64,000 bases of DNA from Paractinoplanes lichenicola. GTDB lineage: Bacteria > Actinomycetota > Actinomycetes > Mycobacteriales > Micromonosporaceae. The stretch lies in contig NZ_JAENHO010000003.1 of NCBI RefSeq assembly GCF_016785085.1, positions 62,001 to 126,000 of the forward strand, in the 5' to 3' direction. Both the position numbers and the translations under genes were made by a program. Shown here piece after piece: positions 27,460 through 37,831 of this stretch. The number at the start of each line of letters is the position of its first letter. Position 1 is the first letter of the stretch. The notes under the pieces are model-generated. The model did not search any database, was not told where the DNA came from, and worked only from the letters and a program-made list of their open reading frames with translations.

Positions 27460-28707
27460 TCAGGTGAGCTGGGGCAGCAGGGCGGACCAGGCGTTTTCGG
27501 CGGCGCCGGCGATTGGGCCGTCGGGGCCCAGGGCGGCGGCGACCAGCGGGGGCGGGGATTTGCGGCGGATGGCCATCAGGCCCGACTGGTAGGCCGAGTG
27601 CAGTTCGGCGGGGGCGGCTGTCAGCAGGTCGGCGGCGATGCTGCCCAGGGTGACCAGGTCGGCGTCCACGCCGTTGACCAGGCCTGCGAGGCCCCGGCCG
27701 AGGGCGGCGGCGATCACCCCTACGGCGGCGCGCTCGTCGGGGCCGGTGGCGGCGATGATTTTGCGGGCGTAGGTGACCGGGTCGCGTGGTGGGGGCTGGC
27801 CCAGGAAGCGGGCCAGGGCAGTGCCGTCGACGGCGGTGCCCCAGCAGCCGCGGGCGCCGCACGGGCAGATTACTGCGGGGTCGCCGAAGGGCATGTGGCC
27901 GAATTCGCCGCTGGCTCCGGTGGCGCCGATCAGCAGGTGGCCCTGGTTGACGATCGCGCCGCCCAGGCCGCCCTCGATGCGGACGTGCAGGGCCACCGAG
28001 GCGCCGGTGGCCGCGCCTCGGGCCGATTCGGCGGCGGCGGCCAGGCTGGCGTCGTTGCCGGCCACGAAGACAGCCGGGCCGGAGGGGGCCAGCCGGGCGG
28101 CAGGAGAGGCAGGCGCACCGGCAGCGGACGAAGAGGCGGGGGCGGACGAAGAGGCGGGGGCGGACGAAGAAGCGGCGGCGGACAAAGAGGCGGGGGCGGG
28201 GGAGAGGGCGGCGGTGGGCCAGAGGGTGGTCAGGTCTACGTTGTGCCAGCCCAGGTTGCTGGCGTCCAGGCGGAGGCCGGGGGCGACGGTGCCGGGGAGC
28301 GAGACGCCCATGGCGCGCAGGCGACCCCCGTACGTCTGCTGGAAGCGGCCGACTGCGGCAGTGACCGCCGTGGTGACCTCGGGCCACGTGGTGCCGGCGT
28401 GGGGGGCCGTGAGTGAGGCCAGGGTGTGGCCGCCCAGTTCGACCACGTCGATGCGCCAAGACTCGTGGGTGATTTCGGCGGCCAGCACGAGTGGGCCCGC
28501 GGGGTGTGGCACCAGCACGGTCGTCGGGCGGCCCCGGGTGCCGCTGGGGGCGGCGGGGGCTTCGGCCAGCAACGTGGCCTGGGAGAGGCGGGCGACGAGC
28601 TCGGTGGTGGCGCCGGTGCCGATGCCGAGTTGGCGGGCGGCGTCGGCCCGGGTGATGCCGGGGTGGGTGTGGGCCACCCGGAGCAGCTCGGTTAAGCGCG
28701 TCGTCAC
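27460..28707 (-). CDS. ROK-family regulator with a low-complexity insertion
   Basis: 415 residues. An N-terminal winged helix (MTTRLTELLRVAHTHPGITRADAARQLGI) is followed by a ROK domain with FVAGNDASLAAAAE, GASGEFGHMPFGD and the zinc motif CPCGARGCWGT; the final Glu of the usual C-x-C-G-x2-G-C-x-E is Thr. About 40 residues of Ala/Ser/Pro repeat (SSSAPA units, encoded by an 18-bp tandem repeat at 28124-28195) interrupt the ROK domain just before the phosphate-loop-like FVAGNDA strand. GGGAG precedes GTG 28707. It is divergent from an MFS exporter, which it probably controls. Confidence 0.82.
   Translation of the reverse strand: MTTRLTELLRVAHTHPGITRADAARQLGIGTGATTELVARLSQATLLAEAPAAPSGTRGRPTTVLVPHPAGPLVLAAEITHESWRIDVVELGGHTLASLTAPHAGTTWPEVTTAVTAAVGRFQQTYGGRLRAMGVSLPGTVAPGLRLDASNLGWHNVDLTTLWPTAALSPAPASLSAAASSSAPASSSAPASSSAAGAPASPAARLAPSGPAVFVAGNDASLAAAAESARGAATGASVALHVRIEGGLGGAIVNQGHLLIGATGASGEFGHMPFGDPAVICPCGARGCWGTAVDGTALARFLGQPPPRDPVTYARKIIAATGPDERAAVGVIAAALGRGLAGLVNGVDADLVTLGSIAADLLTAAPAELHSAYQSGLMAIRRKSPPPLVAAALGPDGPIAGAAENAWSALLPQLT
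28124..28195. repeat. 18-bp tandem repeat inside the ROK gene
   Basis: Four copies of a GCGGACGAAGAGGCGGGG-like unit, in frame, encoding six-residue Ser/Ala/Pro blocks on the minus strand. Copy-number change would keep the frame. Confidence 0.8.
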
Positions 28708-28725
28708 AGTCGTCTCCCTTCTTTT

Positions 28726-28740
28726 GCTCTGATCAAGAGC
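28726..28740. promoter_or_regulatory. Candidate operator between the ROK and MFS genes
   Basis: GCTCTGATCAAGAGC has 5-bp inverted arms (GCTCT/AGAGC) around GATCA, centred in the 52-bp divergent gap. The position would let one regulator control both genes. Confidence 0.45.
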
Positions 28741-28759
28741 TTATTCTGCGGAGGTGCAG

Positions 28760-29971
28760 ATGAACCGCCCGGCCCTGGCCGCTCTCGGCGCCTCCGCGTT
28801 CTTCTATGTGACCGCGGAGACTATTCCCGTCGGGCTGCTGCCCGAGATCGCCACCGGGCTCGACGTGGCCGAAGCCGACGTCGGGCTGCTGCTCACCAGC
28901 TACGCCGTCGTGGCGGGGGTCAGCACGATCCCGCTGACCGCGCTGACCATGCGGGTGGCGCGGCACAAGCTGATCGCGATCACCATGGCGATCTTCGTGG
29001 TGTCGCAGGCCGCGGCCACGTTCGCGCCGACCTTCGAGGTTCTGGCCGGGGCTCGGCTGATCTGCGCGCTGGCCCACGGCGTCTTCTGGTCGGTGATCGG
29101 GCCGGTCACGGCACGGCTGGCGCCGCCGGGGCAGGCGGGCCGGGCGACGGCGCTGGTCTTCGTGGGCAACTCGCTGGCCATCGTGCTCGGCGTGCCGCTG
29201 GGCACGGCGCTGGGTCAGTGGCTGGGCTGGCGGGCGGCGATCGGCGCGGTGACCATCGGCGGCGCGATCTGCGTGCTCGTGCTGCTGCGGGTGCTGCCCA
29301 AGCTGGCGCCGCGGCCGCACGACCTCGAGACGCGCCCGGCCGAGCAGCTGCGGGCCGCGGTCGCCATCGTGCGCAATCCCCAGGTCGCGCTGCTCTGCCT
29401 GATCACCGCGGTGCTGGTGATCGGGCACTTCGCGGCCTACACGTACATCGCTCCGCTGGTGCGCCGGGATGCCGGGCTCGAGGGCGCGGGGCTCAGCCTG
29501 CTGCTGCTGGGCTATGGCGCGGCCGGGCTGATCACCAACTTCGCCGTGGGCCGGCACGTCGACCGGCGGCCGGGGACCGTGCTGGTCGCCCTGCTCAGCG
29601 TGCTGGCCGTCGCGGCCGGGCTGCTCGCGCCGGTGCTGGGGCTGGTGCCGACCGTGATCGTCACGCTGCTGTGGGGTGGCGCGTTCACGGCCATCCCGGT
29701 GATCCTGGCCGCCGGGCCGCTGCGGATCGCACCGCGGGCCCGGGACGCGGCCTCGGCCCTCTATGTGGTGGCGTTCCAGATCGGGATCGGCGGCGGCGCC
29801 CTGCTCGGCGAGCGGATGGTGCGGGCCGGTCAGCTGGGCGTGCTGCCGCTGGTGACCGCCGGGCTGGCCGTCGCCGCCGTGGTGCTGGTGCTCACGGCCG
29901 GGCGCCGGGTCTTCCCCGCCCGCCTGAGCGAGGAAGACCACCACCGAACCGAGGCGCAACTGGTGAGCTAG
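28760..29971 (+). CDS. Major facilitator superfamily exporter (DHA1 type)
   Basis: About 403 residues with twelve hydrophobic helices. It resembles the DHA1 drug/arabinose/purine efflux group: FYVTAETIPVGLLPEIA in helix 1, LTMRVARHKLI in the loop 2-3 region and GARLICALAHGVFWSVIGP in helix 4. Likely a proton-driven exporter; substrate unknown. ATG 28760 was chosen for GGAGG at 28750-28754; a GTG two codons earlier overlaps the ribosome site. Its stop overlaps the convergent hisC stop in CTAG. Confidence 0.87.
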   Translation: MNRPALAALGASAFFYVTAETIPVGLLPEIATGLDVAEADVGLLLTSYAVVAGVSTIPLTALTMRVARHKLIAITMAIFVVSQAAATFAPTFEVLAGARLICALAHGVFWSVIGPVTARLAPPGQAGRATALVFVGNSLAIVLGVPLGTALGQWLGWRAAIGAVTIGGAICVLVLLRVLPKLAPRPHDLETRPAEQLRAAVAIVRNPQVALLCLITAVLVIGHFAAYTYIAPLVRRDAGLEGAGLSLLLLGYGAAGLITNFAVGRHVDRRPGTVLVALLSVLAVAAGLLAPVLGLVPTVIVTLLWGGAFTAIPVILAAGPLRIAPRARDAASALYVVAFQIGIGGGALLGERMVRAGQLGVLPLVTAGLAVAAVVLVLTAGRRVFPARLSEEDHHRTEAQLVS

Positions 29972-31053
29972 CTCTTGAGGGCCACTTCGGCCGCGGCCAG
30001 GAAGGCATCGTTCTCGTCGGGCGTGCCGATGGTCACCCGTACGCCGTCACCCTGGAACGGCCGCACGATGACCCCCCGCGACTCGCAGACCTGGGCGAAA
30101 GCGACCGACCCGGCCCCCAGCGGCAGCCACACGAAGTTGGCCTGGCTGCTCGGCACCCCGGCCCCCAGCGCGCGCAACGCCTCGGTGACCCGATCGCGCT
30201 CGGCCACCACCAGCGCGCACCGCCGGCGGACCTCCTCCTCCTGGGCCAGGGCGGCGATCGCCGCGGCCTGGGCGACCAGGCTGGTCGAGAACGGGGTGAG
30301 CACCTTGCGGATCGCCGCCGCGACCTCGGGCTGGGCCACCAGATAACCCATCCGCAGGCCGGCCAGCCCCCACGCCTTGCTCATGGTGCGCAGCACGAGC
30401 ACGTTGGGCCGGTCGCCGTAGGTGGCCACCCCGTCGGGCACGTCGGGGTCGGTCACCAGTTCCCGGTACGCCTCGTCGAGCACGATCAGCACGTCGGAGG
30501 GCACCGCGGCGACGAACCGGTCGAGGTCGGCCTTGCGCACGCTCGTGCCGGTCGGGTTGTTCGGGTTGCAGACGATCACCAGCCGGGTCCGGTCGGTGAT
30601 CGCGTCGGCCATCGCCTGCAGGTCGTGCTCGTGGTCGCCGGTGTTGGGCACCCGCACGCTGGTCGCCGAGGCCCCGGCCGCGATGATCGGGTACGCCTCG
30701 AACGAGCGCCACGCGTAGACGATCTCGTCGCCCGGCAGGCAGGTCGCCTTGACCAGGATCTCGGCCAGCGCGACCGAGCCGCAGCCGGTGACGATCCGCT
30801 CGGCGGCCACGCCCAGCTTGGCGGCCAGCGCGTCCCGCAGCGCCACCGCGCCCATGTCGGGGTAGCGGTGCGAGGTGAGCATCGCGTCGGCCACCGCCTC
30901 GGCCACCCCGGGCAGCGGCCCGTACGGGACCTCGTTGCTGGCCAGCTTGATCGCCTCGGCGATGCCCAGCTCGCGGGTCAGGTCGGCCAGGTTGCGACCG
31001 GGCACGTACGCGGGCAGGGAATCCAGGTCAGCGCGGGTGAGGCGGGAAGACAC
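29968..31053 (-). CDS. hisC: Histidinol-phosphate/aromatic aminotransferase (HisC family)
   Basis: 361 residues, class I/II PLP aminotransferase. Conserved parts are IKLASNEVPYGPLPGV, VTGCGSVALAEIL, VIVCNPNNPTGTSV, VLDEAYRELV and the PLP lysine in LRTMSKAWGLAGLRMGYLV. Actinobacteria carry several paralogues of this family, some acting on aromatic amino acids (Pat). With hpd close upstream on the same strand, an aromatic aminotransferase role (tyrosine to hydroxyphenylpyruvate) is as plausible as histidine synthesis. GTG 31053 is preferred: AGGA lies upstream, and longer starts overlap the preceding RDD gene, which ends at 31058. Confidence 0.82.
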   Translation of the reverse strand: MSSRLTRADLDSLPAYVPGRNLADLTRELGIAEAIKLASNEVPYGPLPGVAEAVADAMLTSHRYPDMGAVALRDALAAKLGVAAERIVTGCGSVALAEILVKATCLPGDEIVYAWRSFEAYPIIAAGASATSVRVPNTGDHEHDLQAMADAITDRTRLVIVCNPNNPTGTSVRKADLDRFVAAVPSDVLIVLDEAYRELVTDPDVPDGVATYGDRPNVLVLRTMSKAWGLAGLRMGYLVAQPEVAAAIRKVLTPFSTSLVAQAAAIAALAQEEEVRRRCALVVAERDRVTEALRALGAGVPSSQANFVWLPLGAGSVAFAQVCESRGVIVRPFQGDGVRVTIGTPDENDAFLAAAEVALKS

Positions 31054-31057
31054 AGTC

Positions 31058-32056
31058 TTAAGTCCTGTCTTGGGCGGCGGGCGGGGTGGTCGGACTGGCT
31101 TCCGTGTGGGAGCCGTTGCCGCCACTTCCGGCGGTGGCGTCGACCGGTTGACGATCGTCGGGCGGCAGCGCGATCACGACCGTACGGGCTGTCTTGTCGT
31201 GGAACGCCTGGCGCAACTGCTGGTCGAAGACCGGCGAGATGCAGTCGATCAGCTGCAGCACGAAGCCGATGCCCGCGCAGCCCCAGGCCGGGGTCCACAG
31301 ACCGAGGCGGGCCCAGCGGCCGAACGCGCGGCCGAAGCCCAGCGGCTCGGTGTTCTCGACCGCCATGACCTTGATCCGCATGATGCGTTTGCCCAGCGTC
31401 TGGCCGGTGCTGCCGATCGACGGGGCCTCATAGACGAGCCACAGCAGGGTGGCCACGATCAGCATGGCCCAGAGCAGGCCGTCCATCCGGCCGGAGCCCT
31501 GCACGTCGAAGGCGCTGCCGCCGTTGGCCATCTCGTCCAGGCTGTCGCGATACAGCGGCACGAACTCCTGGATGAACTGGTAGAAGAAGTATCCGTTGAC
31601 CACGACGTTGAGCAGCAGCACGGCGAGGATGTCGAGCAGCCGGGCGACCAGGCGCGGGCCCAGCCCGGCCAGCGCGTAACCGTGCGGGCGGGCCTGCACC
31701 GGCGGGAACATGCCGGCGCGCATGCCCGGGGGCATCTGCTCCCAGCCCGGCGGGGGCTGCCATCCCGGCGGCGGCTGCCAGCCGGGCGGGGGCGGCGGCT
31801 GCGGACCCCAGCCCGGGGGCGGAGCCGGCTGCGCGGCGGGTGGCGCGGGCGTGACCGGGGCCGGCGTGACCGGCGTGGGCGGGGCCGACACGGGCGGGGC
31901 CGGGGCCGGGGGCGGCTCCTCCTCGACCGGTGGCGGCCCGTCCGGCGGCACCGCGTCGGCCGGGATGGCCTTGCCCAGCCACCCCTCACCGTCCCAGTAA
32001 CGCTGGGTGTCGGGGTCGGCCGGGTCCTTGTACCAACCGGCAGGCAGCGAGCTCAT
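31058..32056 (-). CDS. DUF2510 and RDD-domain membrane protein
   Basis: 332 residues. The N-terminal DUF2510 motif (LPAGWYKDPADPDTQRYWDG, two Trp) is followed by a Pro-rich region of about 90 residues with GWQPPP-type repeats. An RDD membrane domain then starts LGPRLVARLLDILAVLLLN and contains GQTLGKRIMRIKVM. RDD proteins are small membrane proteins, some proposed to move ions; function here unknown. The start overlaps the upstream RDD gene by ATGA, so the pair is translationally coupled. Confidence 0.85.
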   Translation of the reverse strand: MSSLPAGWYKDPADPDTQRYWDGEGWLGKAIPADAVPPDGPPPVEEEPPPAPAPPVSAPPTPVTPAPVTPAPPAAQPAPPPGWGPQPPPPPGWQPPPGWQPPPGWEQMPPGMRAGMFPPVQARPHGYALAGLGPRLVARLLDILAVLLLNVVVNGYFFYQFIQEFVPLYRDSLDEMANGGSAFDVQGSGRMDGLLWAMLIVATLLWLVYEAPSIGSTGQTLGKRIMRIKVMAVENTEPLGFGRAFGRWARLGLWTPAWGCAGIGFVLQLIDCISPVFDQQLRQAFHDKTARTVVIALPPDDRQPVDATAGSGGNGSHTEASPTTPPAAQDRT

Positions 32057-32601
32057 GGAGAAACCTTAACGACCACGGTGCGGGCGAATTTGTCGTGCAG
32101 GGTCTGCTGGTACGGCTTGTCCTGGAGTTGCCACAATCCGTCGACCCAGCTGAAGAGCGGCACGAACATACCGCCGATGTATTCGACGAAGTAGCGCTTG
32201 GCCGCCATCCCCCGGGTCAGGCGCAGGGCGGGGTCGAGCGGGACGACCCGGATCTTCATCGCCTTCTTGCCCAGCGTCTGGCCCGTACGGTGCATGTATT
32301 CGACCGCGTAGAAGTAGTAAAGCAGGACCATCGCGACGAAAAGCCCCACCTCGAGCAGCAGGACCGGCACGAAGTAGTCGGTGAGCACCTCGTCGAAGTC
32401 GGGCTGAGGATCGTACGGGCCCGGGAATTCGATCTGAGTGAACACGACGAGGAAGCCCGGGATGAACAGGACGAAACCGACCGCCGAGAGCAGCGCCATG
32501 TCGATCATGTAAGCCAGCAGCCGCTGTGTGAACTCGGCGAGCGGCACCCCCGCCGGGCTCAGCGGCGGGGGTGGCGGAGGGGAAGGCCAAGGGACGGTCA
32601 C
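32053..32601 (-). CDS. RDD-family membrane protein
   Basis: 182 residues. A short Pro-rich N-terminus is followed by an RDD domain: LAEFTQRLLAYMIDMALLSA, two or three helices, and GQTLGKKAMKIRVVPLDP. It shares the domain and C-terminal wording (LHDKFARTVVVKV against FHDKTARTVVIAL) with the next gene, so the two probably arose by duplication and may act together. The start is GTG 32601, ten bases after the hpd stop. Confidence 0.83.
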   Translation of the reverse strand: MTVPWPSPPPPPPLSPAGVPLAEFTQRLLAYMIDMALLSAVGFVLFIPGFLVVFTQIEFPGPYDPQPDFDEVLTDYFVPVLLLEVGLFVAMVLLYYFYAVEYMHRTGQTLGKKAMKIRVVPLDPALRLTRGMAAKRYFVEYIGGMFVPLFSWVDGLWQLQDKPYQQTLHDKFARTVVVKVSP

Positions 32602-32611
32602 GCGACCAGTG

Positions 32612-33928
<1,317 letters not shown>

Positions 33929-33973
33929 TCAAGATCCTTCGTCCGGGTGATTGACCTCGTTAGCGTGTCGCGC

Positions 33974-35278
33974 ATGGCGTCGGGTGGCAGCCCCTGGAAG
34001 GGGTACGCGCTGGTCGCGATCGTGATCGTGATCGTGCTGGCCACCACCGGCGTGTGGAACCCGTGGCCCCAGGTGTGGAGCTGGGTCAACACGAGCGAGC
34101 CGATCGCCGGCAACGCGGCCCGCTGGCAGGCCCGGATCGGCGGCAGCCCGCAGAGCGTCTCGATCGTCGGGGACGCCGTGGTGGTCGAATATCGCACGTC
34201 GGTCGAGGCGTACGGGCTGACCGCCGGGATCAAGCTCTGGGACAGCGACGCCGACTGGGCCGCGGTGTCGGGCGACGGCAACGACGCGGTGGTCGCCACC
34301 GGCCGCCTGCTGACCAAGGGCTACCAGGTGCTCGACCCCCGCAGCGGCGCCCAGCTGCGCGCCGACACCGAGGCCACCGCCGTCTGGACCTACCGCAACG
34401 GCCTGCTCGACCTGCACTGCGCCAAGGGCGGCGACTGCCGGTTGACGGCCTGGTCGCCGCGCGGCACCAAGCCGCTCTGGACCGTCGACACGGGCGGGAT
34501 CGGATTCGTGCTCAACGCGGCCAATCCCGACCTGCCGGACACCCGCCAGCTCACCGCCAACCGGGTCGACGACGACGTGGCCCGCCCCCGGCTGATGCCC
34601 AGCCTGATCGGGCTGCCCGACGACGGCAAGACCCGGGTCATCGACACCGCCACCGGCCGGGTGGTGCAGATCGCGCAGCCGGCGTCCGACCAGCGGATCG
34701 CGATCGCCGGCGGACGGGTCCTGACCGTCACCGGCGTGGCCCGCGACGGCACCTGCTACTACGGCGTGGTGGCGACCGACCCGCCGTCGTCGGCGCCGGT
34801 GTGGCAGCGAGAGGGGCTCAACCTGCGTACGGCCGACAACGGCTCCGATTGCAAGCAGGAACACGACCCCGCGGGTGGCGAGGACGTGGTGCTCGGCGTC
34901 GACCCGACCGGCCGCGAGGAGTTGCTGGCGGGGCACGACGGGCGCGTGTTGTGGCGCGGGGCGCGCGACGAGAAGGTGCTCTCGGTCAACGACAGCTTCG
35001 GCGTGATCCGCAGCGCCGACTCCCGGACGATCCGCGGCCACAACCTGGGCCGGGGCAAGACTGCCTGGTCACGGCCCGCGGGGGAGGACGTGGGGGCGGC
35101 CCTGACCCCGTACGCGGTGATCCTCACCAGCCGCAAGCCCGACCGGGTCGTGGCCGTCGCGCCGGGCAGCGGCCGGGTGCTGGCCGACGTGCGTACGGAT
35201 GCCGAGGTCTTCGCCGTCGGACCGAGCGGTTTGATAGCCGTATCGGGCCGGGATATGGCCTATCTCCCGTTTGCTTGA
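33974..35278 (+). CDS. Membrane-anchored PQQ-like beta-propeller protein
   Basis: 434 residues. One N-terminal helix (GYALVAIVIVIVLATTGVWNPW) is followed by an outer domain of repeated beta blades (TAGIKLWDSDADWAAVSG, GYQVLDPRSGAQLRAD, VVAVAPGSGRVLADVRTD). Two cysteine pairs (HCAKGGDC and TCYYG...DCKQEH) may form disulphides. ATG 33974 is preferred since TAGCGT (33961-33966) lies 7 nt before it with no Shine-Dalgarno. Substrate or partner unknown; it resembles the 23418 gene and the C-terminal half of the 49667 gene. Confidence 0.78.
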   Translation: MASGGSPWKGYALVAIVIVIVLATTGVWNPWPQVWSWVNTSEPIAGNAARWQARIGGSPQSVSIVGDAVVVEYRTSVEAYGLTAGIKLWDSDADWAAVSGDGNDAVVATGRLLTKGYQVLDPRSGAQLRADTEATAVWTYRNGLLDLHCAKGGDCRLTAWSPRGTKPLWTVDTGGIGFVLNAANPDLPDTRQLTANRVDDDVARPRLMPSLIGLPDDGKTRVIDTATGRVVQIAQPASDQRIAIAGGRVLTVTGVARDGTCYYGVVATDPPSSAPVWQREGLNLRTADNGSDCKQEHDPAGGEDVVLGVDPTGREELLAGHDGRVLWRGARDEKVLSVNDSFGVIRSADSRTIRGHNLGRGKTAWSRPAGEDVGAALTPYAVILTSRKPDRVVAVAPGSGRVLADVRTDAEVFAVGPSGLIAVSGRDMAYLPFA

Positions 35279-35348
35279 CCGAACTGGTATGTGCACAGGG
35301 CCGTAGCGGTTCGCACATGCCGGGACCGCTGTCCTAGGCTTTCCGCTC

Positions 35349-37016
<1,668 letters not shown>

Positions 37017-37019
37017 GTG

Positions 37020-37535
37020 CTAGGCGGCGCAGTAGCCGGCGACCGGGCTCAGCCACTCCTTGAGCTGGTTCTCGATCGTGCTGTTGAGCTTGGGCAGCGT
37101 GGTCACCGTCTTGACGAAGCCCTTGTTGGCCGCGCTGGCCTCGATCTTGGCCGCGGACGTCATGCCGGCCGCCTTGAACTCGGGGTTCTGCGCGGCCGCG
37201 GTGTCCTTGCGGATCTTGGCGGCCACCTGCTTGAGCTCGGTCGTCGCGGCGGCCTCGGCCTTGGTGATCTCGGCCTGCTGCTTCGCCTCGCGATAGGTGA
37301 TCAGCTTGCCCATCGCGGTGCCGAAGTCGCGCAGCTCGACGGTGTAGAGCGTCTGCAGCTTCGCGCACACGGCCTTGGTGTTGGCCGTGTAGTCGGGCGC
37401 GGCGCTGCTCGGGGCGGTGCTGGGCGAGGTGGTGACCGGGGCGGCCCCGGTGCTGTCCGCGTCGCTGTCGCTGTCGCAGGCGACGCCGGTCAGCAGGACG
37501 CCGGCGGCGAGCACGGCCAGGAGGGCGCGTCGCAT
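37020..37535 (-). CDS. Small lipoprotein of unknown function
   Basis: 171 residues. The signal peptide with lipobox ends LTGVAC (Cys20), followed by an acidic Ser/Thr/Pro linker and a helical domain rich in Ala and Lys, with cysteines near each end (AVCAKLQTLY and GYCAA). The helical pattern suggests a surface alpha-bundle. AAGGA lies 8 nt before ATG 37535. It is convergent with fumA, the stops 3 bp apart. No family recognised. Confidence 0.78.
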   Translation of the reverse strand: MRRALLAVLAAGVLLTGVACDSDSDADSTGAAPVTTSPSTAPSSAAPDYTANTKAVCAKLQTLYTVELRDFGTAMGKLITYREAKQQAEITKAEAAATTELKQVAAKIRKDTAAAQNPEFKAAGMTSAAKIEASAANKGFVKTVTTLPKLNSTIENQLKEWLSPVAGYCAA

Positions 37536-37616
37536 GGGGGTTCCTTAGGTCGGGGGACGGAAAACGCTCGCCCGACGGTACGTTCCCCCCCGCCATATCG
37601 TCCAACCGCTACGAAC

Positions 37617-37647
37617 AGCCCGCCCGCGCGCGGCACGCGGACGGGCT
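37617..37647. other. GC-rich hairpin upstream of the lipoprotein gene
   Basis: AGCCCGCCCGCG and CGCGGACGGGCT form a 12-bp stem with one G-U-type pair and a 7-nt loop. It lies in the gap between the lipoprotein gene start (37535) and the divergent SARP regulator start (37832). It may affect either transcript; no T-run. No gene is seen in this gap. Confidence 0.45.
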
Positions 37648-37831
37648 GCACGTCCCCCGTAGTCACGTCCCCCGCAAGACGCTGGCCGCCGCACCGTGCT
37701 GGGGCGATGAAAGAAATGTCATCCACGGCGCGGCGGCGTGGGTCCCAGCCTGGCCGATCGCGCTGTTGTTCCGCTGTCGTTCCGCTCTCGTCACGTCGGG
37801 TAGTGTCGATGGGTCCGGAACGGGGGCTGGC

